Shown here: one piece after another, positions 9,594 to 17,557 of the stretch
Numbering within the stretch: the stretch's first letter is position 1
Layout: each line of letters starts with the position of its first letter
From: Chitinophaga rhizosphaerae
Lineage (GTDB): Bacteria > Bacteroidota > Bacteroidia > Chitinophagales > Chitinophagaceae
Direction: 5' to 3'
DNA: 64,000 bases
NCBI RefSeq assembly: GCF_003958645.1
Contig: NZ_RXLO01000003.1
Coordinates: 372,001-436,000 of the forward strand
The notes under the pieces: model-generated
What the model saw: the letters and a program-made list of their open reading frames with translations, nothing else
The model's database searches: none
What the model was told of the DNA's origin: nothing
Made by a program: the position numbers and the translations under genes

Positions 9594-11387
9594 ATGAAAA
9601 AAATCATCATCGCCATACTCGCCGCAGGAGCCTTTGCAGGGAGTGCCTGCAAGAAGGGCTTCCTCGACCGTTATCCTACCACCGAGATTTCGCCGCAACT
9701 GTTCTTCAAATCGGAAAGCGATCTGAGCATGTACGTTTACGGATTGCTGAACCACCCCGGTGCCGGTATCTACTCCGCCGAACAGTCGACAGACAACTGC
9801 GCCACTACCGGCGGCCAAACCATCATCACCATGATGACCGGCAGCCCCAATTCCCGGAACATGCCCAACGCATGGGGATGGAGCCGGCTGCGCAGCATCA
9901 ACTACTTCCTGGAAAATTACCAACAGGCCAATGTAACGGAAGCAGTGAAGGCGCACTACGCCGGGATCGCCCGATATTACCGCGCCATGTTCTACATGGA
10001 TAAGATCCGTACTTTCTCCGACGTGCCCTGGTACGGCCGCACCCTCAACCCGTCAGACACCGCTTTGCTGTATTCCGCCCGCACGCCGCGCGCGCAGGTG
10101 ATGGACAGCGTGATCGCCGACCTGGTTTTTGCCGCCGCAAACGTGAAGGAAAGCGTGCCAGACGGTACTCCCGGTCGTTGGGCTGTGAAAGCCGCCTACG
10201 CACGCATCGCACTGTACGAAGGCACTTTCAGGAAATATCATCCCGAACTGAACCTCGCCGCCACCGCCAACAGGTTCCTGGACTCCGCCCGGAAACAGGC
10301 GCAGGACATCATGAACTCCGGGAAATTCAAGCTGGCGAACAGTTACACAGAGCTCTTCAACAGCGCCGACCTGTCCGGCAACAAGGAAGTGATCCTGAAC
10401 TGCCCTTACGACGTCACCAAAAGAGGCGGTTCCAGCTCCAACAACAACGGTTACATATTCGGGGATTACGAGCAATCGCCCTCCCGCGACCTGGTCCAGA
10501 CCTACCTCATGAAAGACGGTTCCCGGTATACGGACAAGCCCGGCTACGACCAGTTCCAGTTCGTGCAGGAATTCACCGACCGCGATCCGCGCCTGGCGAT
10601 GACCATCGTGCCTCCGGGATGGGTGAGAATGCCGGCTACACTGCCTTACGTGCAACAGTTCGCCAATAACTTCACCGGATATCATCAGCTGAAGGGATAT
10701 TTCAATTTCAGCACCGATGCACAGGTAACAGGCAGCACAGACGTGCCATCCATCCGCTATGCGGAAATCCTCCTGACTTATGCGGAAGCCGTTGCCGAAA
10801 TGGGGACCGCCACGCAGACGGACATCGACAACACGATCGGGCTGCTGCGCAACCGTGTGGGAATGCCGCCGCTGAATATGGCCGCCGCCAATGCCGCGCC
10901 AGACGCGCTGCTGGCCGCAAAATACCCTACGGTGCAAGGCGCCAGCAAAGGCCTGATCCTGGAAATACGCCGGGAAAGAAGGGTGGAAATGGCGATGGAA
11001 GGCGTACGGTATGACGACGTGATGCGCTGGTATGCCGGCAAAAGCCTGGAGAAGCATGCCTTCGGTATGTATTTCCCCGGATTGGGTCAGTACGACCTGA
11101 CCGGAGACGGCGTAGCCGATGTGATCCTGGTTTCCAAATCCACCACCATTCCGCCGGATGACCAGCGGATCAAAAACTCCCTCGGCGTTACGCTTATCTA
11201 TAACAAAGTAGGCAACTACGGAGATGCCGGCGTGGATATCTATCTCGAAAACGGAGAAGCAGGCGGCAGGATCCTGACCGGAAAATCTACCCGGACTTTC
11301 GTGGAACCCAAATATTACTACTATCCCGTGCCTTACGCGGAAACGAGCATGAACCCGAACCTGAAACAGCTGTTCGGATGGGATTGA
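9594..11387 (+). CDS. SusD/RagB-family outer-membrane lipoprotein
   Basis: Surface lipoprotein that forms the substrate-capturing lid of the SusC barrel. 597 residues; signal peptide with lipobox ending at Cys19 (GSACKKGFLDRYPTT), the usual SusD start in which the Cys is followed by basic residues and FLD. The SusD superfamily fold is supported by tetratricopeptide-like helical segments (RYYRAMFYMDKIRTFSDVPW, IRYAEILLTYAEAVAEMG, EIRRERRVEMAMEGVRYDDV) and the typical end with NPNLKQLFGWD. It is 27 bp after susC and 33 bp before the small secreted protein. Assignment is firm; the ligand is unknown. Confidence 0.95.
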   Translation: MKKIIIAILAAGAFAGSACKKGFLDRYPTTEISPQLFFKSESDLSMYVYGLLNHPGAGIYSAEQSTDNCATTGGQTIITMMTGSPNSRNMPNAWGWSRLRSINYFLENYQQANVTEAVKAHYAGIARYYRAMFYMDKIRTFSDVPWYGRTLNPSDTALLYSARTPRAQVMDSVIADLVFAAANVKESVPDGTPGRWAVKAAYARIALYEGTFRKYHPELNLAATANRFLDSARKQAQDIMNSGKFKLANSYTELFNSADLSGNKEVILNCPYDVTKRGGSSSNNNGYIFGDYEQSPSRDLVQTYLMKDGSRYTDKPGYDQFQFVQEFTDRDPRLAMTIVPPGWVRMPATLPYVQQFANNFTGYHQLKGYFNFSTDAQVTGSTDVPSIRYAEILLTYAEAVAEMGTATQTDIDNTIGLLRNRVGMPPLNMAAANAAPDALLAAKYPTVQGASKGLILEIRRERRVEMAMEGVRYDDVMRWYAGKSLEKHAFGMYFPGLGQYDLTGDGVADVILVSKSTTIPPDDQRIKNSLGVTLIYNKVGNYGDAGVDIYLENGEAGGRILTGKSTRTFVEPKYYYYPVPYAETSMNPNLKQLFGWD

Positions 11388-11420
11388 TTACTATCTAAAA
11401 CACCATAAAACCCTCTCATT

Positions 11421-11807
11421 ATGATCATTAAAATCGCAGCGTTAGCCGCCATCATGGGCCTTTTCGGAATGAACGGCTCACAGCCCGGGACCTCAAAGGC
11501 ACCCGTAGCGAAAGAAATCGCCCTCGGCGGCGGCACCATCACCATGCTCGACGCGCCCGCTCCGCCGTCGCCCTACGTGAAATCCGTTCAGTTCAAGTAC
11601 AACGGGTCTTTCGTGGGCGCCAAATTCAAAGTGGAAAGCGCAGACGGATGTACCATCTACACGTATTCCGGCACCGCCGGGACCGTGCACGAGAACGTAC
11701 TCGGCGTGATGTTCAAAGGAGATTGCGGCACTACCCGCTATGTAGACGTTTATTACAACGATAACGGCACCTGGATCGATTACCGCCGTTTCGAAGTGAA
11801 TCTGTAG
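11421..11807 (+). CDS. Small secreted protein of unknown function in susCD operon
   Basis: 128 residues that I do not recognise. The N-terminus (MIIKIAALAAIMGLFGMNG) looks like a short signal peptide. The mature part is beta-rich with two cysteines in ADGCTIYTY and KGDCGTTRY that could form a disulfide, and it ends with a Tyr-rich strand (YVDVYYNDNGTW). It begins 33 bp after susD and is followed by a hairpin terminator, so it is the third gene of the operon. Position suggests an accessory surface or periplasmic protein of the uptake system; that is inference only. Confidence 0.7.
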   Translation: MIIKIAALAAIMGLFGMNGSQPGTSKAPVAKEIALGGGTITMLDAPAPPSPYVKSVQFKYNGSFVGAKFKVESADGCTIYTYSGTAGTVHENVLGVMFKGDCGTTRYVDVYYNDNGTWIDYRRFEVNL

Positions 11808-11824
11808 AGATGGAATTGCACCCT

Positions 11825-11857
11825 GGCGGCGATGGTATTTTAACCGTCGCCGCCAAT
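11825..11857 (+). terminator. Hairpin terminator closing susCD operon
   Basis: GGCGGCGATGG pairs with CCGTCGCCGCC (one G-T wobble) over an 8-nt loop and is followed by AATTTGTTT. The T-run is weak, so some read-through into the phosphoesterase gene is possible. Confidence 0.65.
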
Positions 11858-11885
11858 TTGTTTAAAAATTGGTAACGTTTGCAGG

Positions 11886-11917
11886 TTGTTTATTATTACT
11901 AAACAAGTGTATATTTG
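11886..11917 (+). promoter_or_regulatory. Candidate promoter for the phosphoesterase gene
   Basis: TTG at 11886-11888, a 21-bp spacer, then TATATTTG at 11910-11917, matching the Bacteroidota TTG/TAnnTTTG pattern 17 bp before the ATG at 11935. Confidence 0.5.
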
Positions 11918-11934
11918 GAATTCAAACCCGGCAT

Positions 11935-12846
11935 ATGAACAGACAAGACTTTTTATCCAGCATCGGATTGCTGGCCGGCGGCTCCCTTACCGGGAACCTC
12001 CTTTCGGGCGACGGACAGGATCGTGAAACGGCGGCCAAAAAGGAAAAGCCCCTCTTCACCGTGGCCCATATTACCGACGTGCACATCCGAGAAGGCGACG
12101 ATGCGCCCGCACGGTTCAAAAAAGTGCTCCGCAATATCATCGACCAGCATAAACCCGATTTCTTCCTCAACACGGGCGATTCCATCCACGACGCGTCTTA
12201 CGACAACGTAGTGCGCGAACAGGTGACGAGCCAGTGGGCGCTGTGGGACGAATGTGTGAAAGCCATCGGCAAATACGAAATGCATTCCTGCCTCGGTAAT
12301 CATGACATGTGGTGGAAAGCGCCTTCGAAAGAAGATGAGATGTACGGCAAAGCATACGTGGTAAAGCGTTTGGGAACGCCTCACCGCTACTACACCGTCC
12401 AGAAAGGCAACTGGCATTTCTTTATGCTCGACGGCAACAACAAAGGCATTTCCCTCGACCCCGAGCAGTTCGACTGGCTGAAAGCCAAGCTGGAGGCGCT
12501 GCCGAAAGGGGATTTTGCGGTGGTGATGTCTCACTATCCCATCCTCGGCACCACGCAGCTGCTCGAAGGCGGCGGCCATTCCGATTTCAAACAGCTGAAA
12601 GACCTTTTCTTTAAAACCGACCGTGTGCGGCTGGCGCTCAGCGGCCATAACCATTTGTCGGACAATACGATGTACAACGGTATCACTTACGCCTGCAATG
12701 GTGCGATGAGTGGTTTCTGGTGGGGAAAAGGGGACGAGAAATCCGCTGGTCCGTACTTCTACCAGGAAACGCCGCCGGGCTACGCCATCCTGAAATTGTA
12801 TAAGGACGGTACAGTGGAAAGCAAGTATATCCCGCACGAAGCGTAA
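11935..12846 (+). CDS. Secreted calcineurin-like metallophosphoesterase
   Basis: Dinuclear-metal phosphoesterase of 303 residues. All family motifs are present in order: DVHIREGDD (metal-binding D-x-H), LNTGDSIHD (GD), LGNHDMWW (GNHD), VMSHYPI (H) and LSGHNHL (GHxH). ATG at 11935 gives an exported N-terminus (MNRQDFLSSIGLLAGGSL) that resembles a Tat/Sec-type leader without a clear twin arginine. It lies 127 bp after the susCD operon with its own candidate promoter. The substrate is unknown; phosphodiesters or phosphomonoesters released from an imported glycan are one guess. Confidence 0.9.
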   Translation: MNRQDFLSSIGLLAGGSLTGNLLSGDGQDRETAAKKEKPLFTVAHITDVHIREGDDAPARFKKVLRNIIDQHKPDFFLNTGDSIHDASYDNVVREQVTSQWALWDECVKAIGKYEMHSCLGNHDMWWKAPSKEDEMYGKAYVVKRLGTPHRYYTVQKGNWHFFMLDGNNKGISLDPEQFDWLKAKLEALPKGDFAVVMSHYPILGTTQLLEGGGHSDFKQLKDLFFKTDRVRLALSGHNHLSDNTMYNGITYACNGAMSGFWWGKGDEKSAGPYFYQETPPGYAILKLYKDGTVESKYIPHEA

Positions 12847-12995
12847 CACGTTTCAATTTGATAGTTTTCCAAAAGCGAATGTCTTTTTAAGCCGCGACGA
12901 CAATTCGTATTATTGTTTGACTGTTCATTGTTACAGAAATAAGAAAAGTATCGAAGCGATTGTATATTTTAATGGGATAAAACCCTTGAATTACA

Positions 12996-14387
12996 ATGCT
13001 TCGATATTTTCTTTTCGTATCTCTGGCCGTTGTCCACGTTGCCGCCAGCGCACAGATCCGCCTGCCGGACGTGCTTTCCGATAACATGGTGCTCCAGCGC
13101 AACGATTCGGCCGTTTTCTGGGGATGGGCCTCCCCGGGTGAGAAAATCCGCATCACCACCGGGTGGAAATCCACGCCGGATTCCGCTGTGGCTTCGGCCA
13201 ACGCCGTCTGGAGCGTGAAGATCAAAACCCCCGAGGCCGGCGGCCCCTACACCATCACGTTGCGCGGAAGCAATACGATAGAACTGAAAAACATCCTCAT
13301 CGGGGAAGTCTGGCTGTGCAGCGGCCAATCCAACATGGAATGGAGCGGCAACCACGGCCTGCCCGACATCAAGGCCGAACTGCCCGTTTGTGCCGACGAT
13401 CAGTTGCGCTTCTTCCAGGTGCGCAAAACCACTTCAGACCATCCGCAGGATTACCTCCCCGGCCGCTGGACTTCCTGCGATTCCAATACCCTCAAGCCTT
13501 TCAGCGCGGTCGGTTATTTCTTCGGAAAGGAACTGCGCAAAAAACTGGGTGTCCCCGTTGCCCTCATCAACTCCAGCTGGGGCGGCACGCCCGCCGAAGT
13601 CTGGACGCCCGCCGAATTGGTGACCGGTGTTCCCGAACTCGCGGCCGCTGCAGCGAAACTGAACCCCAACCCCTGGTGGCCCGTGGTTCCCGGAAAAACC
13701 TTCAACGCCATGATCGCCCCGCTCACGAACTTCCGCATCGCCGGCGCCATCTGGTACCAGGGCGAAAGCAACGCGGGCACCGCATCCACCTACAAACCAC
13801 TCATGGAAACCCTCATCGGCGCGTGGCGCAAAGCCTGGGGGATCGATTTTCCTTTCTATTACGTGCAGATCGCGCCGTTCAAACACGGGCCCGGCACGCT
13901 GAGAGGGTCGTTGCTGCGGGAAGCGCAAACCCAAACGCTGTCGTACCCCAAAACCGCCATGGCCGTTATCACGGATTTGGTGGCAGATACCAACAATATC
14001 CATCCCATTAACAAACACGACGTAGGCTTCCGGCTGGCGAACCTGGCGCTGGGAGACCATTACGGTCAAAAAGTGATGGCATTCAAAAGCCCGATTTACG
14101 ATCGGATGGAGACGAAAAACAACCAGATCGTCATCCATTTCAAGCATGCGGACAACGGGCTGGTTCTGAAAGGCGCAGCGAAGGAATGGTACATCGCCGG
14201 GGCCGATAAAAAATTCGTTCCGGCAGACGTGAAGATCAAAGGAAATACGGTAATTGTGTCTGGTAAAGGGATTGCGCAACCGGAAGCGGTCCGCTTTTCC
14301 TTCAATAATGCCGCGATCGGCAACATCTTCAGTAAAGAAGGCTTGCCGGTGGGGCCGTTCCGGACAGACAGCTGGCCCGAACAATGA
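12996..14387 (+). CDS. Sialate O-acetylesterase-family (SASA/SGNH) esterase
   Basis: Exported carbohydrate esterase of 463 residues that would deacetylate sialic acid or plant/other glycans. It has a signal peptide (MLRYFLFVSLAVVHVAASAQ), an N-terminal beta-sandwich (about 20-100), then the SGNH hydrolase domain with nucleophile Ser112 in SGQSNMEW, the block WYQGESNAG and a C-terminal Asp-containing block (IHPINKHDVG, about residue 340; note the order H-D). The family also contains acetylxylan esterases, so sialate specificity should not be assumed. It is followed by two stacked hairpins. It probably acts with the exo-glycosidases in this region to strip acetyl groups. Confidence 0.9.
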   Translation: MLRYFLFVSLAVVHVAASAQIRLPDVLSDNMVLQRNDSAVFWGWASPGEKIRITTGWKSTPDSAVASANAVWSVKIKTPEAGGPYTITLRGSNTIELKNILIGEVWLCSGQSNMEWSGNHGLPDIKAELPVCADDQLRFFQVRKTTSDHPQDYLPGRWTSCDSNTLKPFSAVGYFFGKELRKKLGVPVALINSSWGGTPAEVWTPAELVTGVPELAAAAAKLNPNPWWPVVPGKTFNAMIAPLTNFRIAGAIWYQGESNAGTASTYKPLMETLIGAWRKAWGIDFPFYYVQIAPFKHGPGTLRGSLLREAQTQTLSYPKTAMAVITDLVADTNNIHPINKHDVGFRLANLALGDHYGQKVMAFKSPIYDRMETKNNQIVIHFKHADNGLVLKGAAKEWYIAGADKKFVPADVKIKGNTVIVSGKGIAQPEAVRFSFNNAAIGNIFSKEGLPVGPFRTDSWPEQ

Positions 14388-14407
14388 TCAGCGATATGAT
14401 GGCGGCA

Positions 14408-14472
14408 CCTGCTTCGCACCGAACGAAGCAGGAAGCGCGGCGTTGATCGAACTTATCAACGCCGCTTTTTTA
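14408..14472. terminator. Two stacked hairpins; bidirectional terminator
   Basis: CCTGCTTCG/CGAAGCAGG (14408-14432) is followed at once by GCGGCGTTGAT/ATCAACGCCGC (14437-14465) and TTTTTT on the plus strand. The pair separates the plus-strand esterase from the minus-strand regulator gene that ends at 14475. Confidence 0.85.
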
Positions 14473-14474
14473 TG

Positions 14475-15539
14475 TCAATACAGTAGTTTGCGCAACAAGT
14501 CGGGTTGTACGATGCGGATGCGCGTGCCCTGCATTTCGATGAGTTTTTCGGATTTGAAATCGCTGAGCGTGCGGATGAGCGATTCCGTTGCCGTGCCCAC
14601 GAACCGCGCGATATCGTCGCGCGAAAGCTCGATGAGCGCGTCGGGCTGCTGTTCCAGGTGGAGTTTGTCGTGAATGGCCAGCAAGCCGTTGGCCACGCGT
14701 TTGCGCAGCGAATCGTAGGCGAGTTGCAGCAGGCGGTCTTCCTTTTCCTTTACTTCCTGCGCGATGCGCTTGATGAACGTGCGCGCCACGCTGATATCAT
14801 TGAGCAACTGTTCGAGGAACACTTCTTTCGGGATTTGCACGAGCTCCGTCTGGTCGAGGGCTTCGGCGTTTTCTTCGTACACATGGTCTTCGAGCAGCGG
14901 TACATAGCCGAAATAATCGCCCTGCCCGAAAAGGTTGGTGATGTATTCTTTCCCGTCGTCGTTGAGGCGGAAGGCTTTCACTTTGCCGCTTTTCACGTAG
15001 TAAAGGAACTGCGGATGTTTGCCTTCGCGGTAAACGGGTTGTTTCTTGGCGTAGGGTACCGCGTCGAAGCTGTCCAGTTCGAGCTGGAGGAGGCCGGAAG
15101 CCTGCCAGTCCTGGAGCATCGTACCGATGGACTGTGTTCTTGCCGCGGCGAATTTCTCCTGGAGGAACTGTTGTTTTTTGAGGCGAGTTTCGATGGCCGT
15201 CAGCAGTTCCACATCTTCGAACGGTTTGGTGATGTAATCGTCTGCCCCCATTTCCATTCCTTTCCGCCAGTCGCTCCGGTCGGTTTTCGCTGTCACGAAG
15301 ATGAACGGGATGTGCTCGGTTTCCGGGTATTTGCGGAGCATGTGCAATACGCCGTATCCGTCGAGCTCGGGCATCATAATATCGCAGATGATGAGGTCGG
15401 GCCGGTGTTCACGGGCCATTTCGACGGCCTGTTTGCCGTTTTCGGCTTCGAGGGCTTTGTACCCTGCGAGCGTGAGGATTTCGGCTACGTTTTCCCGGAT
15501 GCCGGGATGATCGTCTACTACCAGGATCGTCGCTATCAT
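14475..15539 (-). CDS. Hybrid response regulator: REC domain fused to CRP/FNR-type domain
   Basis: 354-residue transcription factor. The N-terminal receiver domain (about 1-125) shows ILVVDDH, phospho-acceptor Asp53 in IICDIMMPELDG, and the conserved Thr and Lys (FVTAKT, YITKPF). After a linker comes a cyclic-nucleotide-binding fold (about 165-275; VKSGKVKAFRLNDDGKEY, FGQGDYFGYVPLLE) and a CRP-type winged HTH (ELSRDDIARFVGTATESLIR). The start ATG overlaps the stop of the kinase gene (ATGA), showing translational coupling. CRP proteins normally lack a receiver, so DNA binding here is probably gated by phosphorylation. Whether the pocket binds a nucleotide or senses redox cannot be told; no FNR cysteine cluster is visible. 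Confidence 0.92.
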   Translation of the reverse strand: MIATILVVDDHPGIRENVAEILTLAGYKALEAENGKQAVEMAREHRPDLIICDIMMPELDGYGVLHMLRKYPETEHIPFIFVTAKTDRSDWRKGMEMGADDYITKPFEDVELLTAIETRLKKQQFLQEKFAAARTQSIGTMLQDWQASGLLQLELDSFDAVPYAKKQPVYREGKHPQFLYYVKSGKVKAFRLNDDGKEYITNLFGQGDYFGYVPLLEDHVYEENAEALDQTELVQIPKEVFLEQLLNDISVARTFIKRIAQEVKEKEDRLLQLAYDSLRKRVANGLLAIHDKLHLEQQPDALIELSRDDIARFVGTATESLIRTLSDFKSEKLIEMQGTRIRIVQPDLLRKLLY

Positions 15540-16678
15540 GTTGATGGAAGGTTTGGGAAATTGATGGAAATGGTGGTGCCCCTGTTCAGTTCGCTTTCTA
15601 CGGTGATTTCGCCCTGGAGCATGTCTACGTATCGTTTCACGATATGCAGGCCGAGGCCGGTGCCCTGGATGTTGGTAACGTTCCGGGCGCGGAAGAAGCT
15701 GCTGAAAAGATAGGCTTTGTCTTCTTCGGGAATCCCCATGCCCTGGTCTGCCACTTCGGCGAGAATCCGCCCGTTCTCTTCCCGGAGCTTCCACCCGATG
15801 GCGGTGCCGGCCGGCGAGAACTTGATGGCGTTGGTGAGGAGGTTCACGAAAATATGTTTGAGCAATCGCTTGTCGGATATCACTTCCAGGTTGGCCTGCA
15901 CGTCTGGTTGCAGCATTTGCCCGGGTTTGAGGAGGCCCTGCACTTCGTCGGCGGTTTCCAGCGCAAAGGCGGGCAGGGAAATTTTTTCGGGATGGACGTG
16001 CACTTTACCTTCTTCGATGCGGCCCAGGGAGAGGGTGTCTTCCAGCAATTCGTTGAGGTGGATGACAGACTCGCGGATCTTGCCTACATGTTTTTCCCGG
16101 CGGGGCTGGTCGTCCGTATTGGGATACTTGGCGATCAGTGCGGCGGAGGAAAGGATGGCGCTGAGCGGCGTCCGGAATTCGTGGGAGGCCATGGACACGA
16201 ACCGGGATTTGATCTCGTTCAGTTCTTTTTCCTTCTCCAGCGCTTCTTTCAGTTCTGCCTGCGAAGAGGCGAGGTGGGAAAGGGCCAGCTCGAGGTTGGC
16301 CGTTCTTTTTTCCACTTCCTTTTCCAGCGCCTGGTTCAGCTCCTGCATGGTGCGGTACAGCCGTTTGAGGAAGAGTACGAGCAGGGTGGAGCTGATGACG
16401 AGGATGAGGGAGAAGAAGTGCTCGATGAAGACTTCCGCCAGGTTGGGATTCCTGTGCGGCAGGCAGGCGATCACCACAACCAGCACCGTGCACGCGATGC
16501 CCATGAACCGGGTGGGCGCGTCTTTCTTGATGAAGATCGTGAGGAGGATCGCCGTGATGAGCCCACCGTCGAAGAAGTTGTAGTCTGGCCGCCATACCAG
16601 CAGGCACGCGGTCACCAGCATGATGAAGATGGAGATGACGAGTGTTTGCCGTTGGCCGAAGTGGAACATATTCTGCAT
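15536..16678 (-). CDS. Membrane sensor histidine kinase
   Basis: 380 residues from the ATG at 16678; an in-frame TTG at 16702 would add 8 residues. The N-terminal half has about four to five hydrophobic helices (TLVISIFIMLVTACLLVW, LITAILLTIFI, MGIACTVLVVVIA, ISSTLLVLFL) with little periplasmic sequence, then a coiled coil (about 108-155), HisKA with His166 in SMASHEFRTPLS and an HATPase_c domain (NLLTNAIKFSP, DQGMGIPEED, GTGLGLHIVK). It overlaps the REC-CRP regulator by ATGA and is its obvious partner. The stimulus is unknown. A strong -7 element lies just upstream. Confidence 0.93.
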   Translation of the reverse strand: MQNMFHFGQRQTLVISIFIMLVTACLLVWRPDYNFFDGGLITAILLTIFIKKDAPTRFMGIACTVLVVVIACLPHRNPNLAEVFIEHFFSLILVISSTLLVLFLKRLYRTMQELNQALEKEVEKRTANLELALSHLASSQAELKEALEKEKELNEIKSRFVSMASHEFRTPLSAILSSAALIAKYPNTDDQPRREKHVGKIRESVIHLNELLEDTLSLGRIEEGKVHVHPEKISLPAFALETADEVQGLLKPGQMLQPDVQANLEVISDKRLLKHIFVNLLTNAIKFSPAGTAIGWKLREENGRILAEVADQGMGIPEEDKAYLFSSFFRARNVTNIQGTGLGLHIVKRYVDMLQGEITVESELNRGTTISINFPNLPST

Positions 16679-16688
16679 TTCGTTAACT

Positions 16689-16697
16689 GCAAATATA
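16689..16697 (-). promoter_or_regulatory. Candidate -7 element for the kinase/REC-CRP pair
   Basis: On the minus strand TATATTTGC is an exact TAnnTTTGC match 11-19 bp before the kinase ATG and just after the preceding hydrolase stop. No TTG is seen at the usual -33 distance, so it is only a candidate internal promoter. Confidence 0.4.
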
Positions 16698-16709
16698 GCC
16701 AATGCGGCC

Positions 16710-17528
16710 CTATTGGCAGGCCGACATGACGAAAGTCACTATTTCCGCGGGGTCTTTCAGGCTGTGGGGGTGATGGCCCACGCCAGGCTTGCGGATCACG
16801 CGGATGTTTCCGCCTATCGCCTTTACTTTCTGCTCGAAGATATCGGTGTTTTCGGCCATGGGCACTACTACGTCTGCCTCACCGCAAACGTGCAGCATGG
16901 GGTATTTCCCGCGGACGATCTCCGCAACCAGGTCTACCGGGTTGCCGCGGAAGCGTTTGGCGGCCTTTTCGGACGTATAACCGAAATCGTTGAGGAACGT
17001 CTGCCAGGTTTTGGCGTCTCCCGGCCCGGCGCCTTCCCCGAGCGGCCAGGAGCGGATGTTGAGCACGGGCGCGTCTGCATAGATACAGGCTACCCGTTCT
17101 GGATAGCGCGCAGCCCAGCGGTACACGTAAAACCCGCCCCGACTGAACCCGAACATAGCGGCTTTCTGCGCGAAACCGGCGGACCGGAGGGCTTTATAGA
17201 ATCGGTCCCAAATGCCCAGGCACTTCTCGTTGGCGAACATTTCCGCCACATCGCAATACACGACATGGAACCCGCGGGTCAGCAAAACACTATCTGCCTG
17301 CGGCTCGTGCCCCCAAAAACGGGCGCGCCATACCCAGGGTTTCCCCGGAGCAGGTTCCCCGTTCGGCACCACGATCTTCGCGGCGCGCCCTTCGAACCGG
17401 CCTTCATAGCAGGTGAATCCGCAGAAATCAGTGATCTTGTCAAGGAAAGGTAGTGGCCGGGCCAGTTCGTTCTGCGCAGACGCGCGTAGCCCTAAGGCTA
17501 AGAGTAGTAAAATAAACAGCTTTTTCAT
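16710..17528 (-). CDS. Secreted alpha/beta-hydrolase (dienelactone-hydrolase/prolyl-oligopeptidase-like)
   Basis: 272-residue exported hydrolase. Signal peptide MKKLFILLLLALGLRASAQ. Nucleophile elbow GFSRGG (Ser about 138), then a strand-associated Asp in GEADVVVPM and a catalytic His in KPGVGHHPH, in the order of an alpha/beta-hydrolase triad. The W-x-W-RARFWGHEPQ block near residue 70 is shared with Bacteroidota esterases linked to glycan loci. It lies 29 bp after mscS and 31 bp before the kinase ATG. The substrate is unknown; a carbohydrate ester is the best guess. Confidence 0.8.
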   Translation of the reverse strand: MKKLFILLLLALGLRASAQNELARPLPFLDKITDFCGFTCYEGRFEGRAAKIVVPNGEPAPGKPWVWRARFWGHEPQADSVLLTRGFHVVYCDVAEMFANEKCLGIWDRFYKALRSAGFAQKAAMFGFSRGGFYVYRWAARYPERVACIYADAPVLNIRSWPLGEGAGPGDAKTWQTFLNDFGYTSEKAAKRFRGNPVDLVAEIVRGKYPMLHVCGEADVVVPMAENTDIFEQKVKAIGGNIRVIRKPGVGHHPHSLKDPAEIVTFVMSACQ

Positions 17529-17557
17529 ACCCTGTTAAAATACGAAATCCTGCGGCA

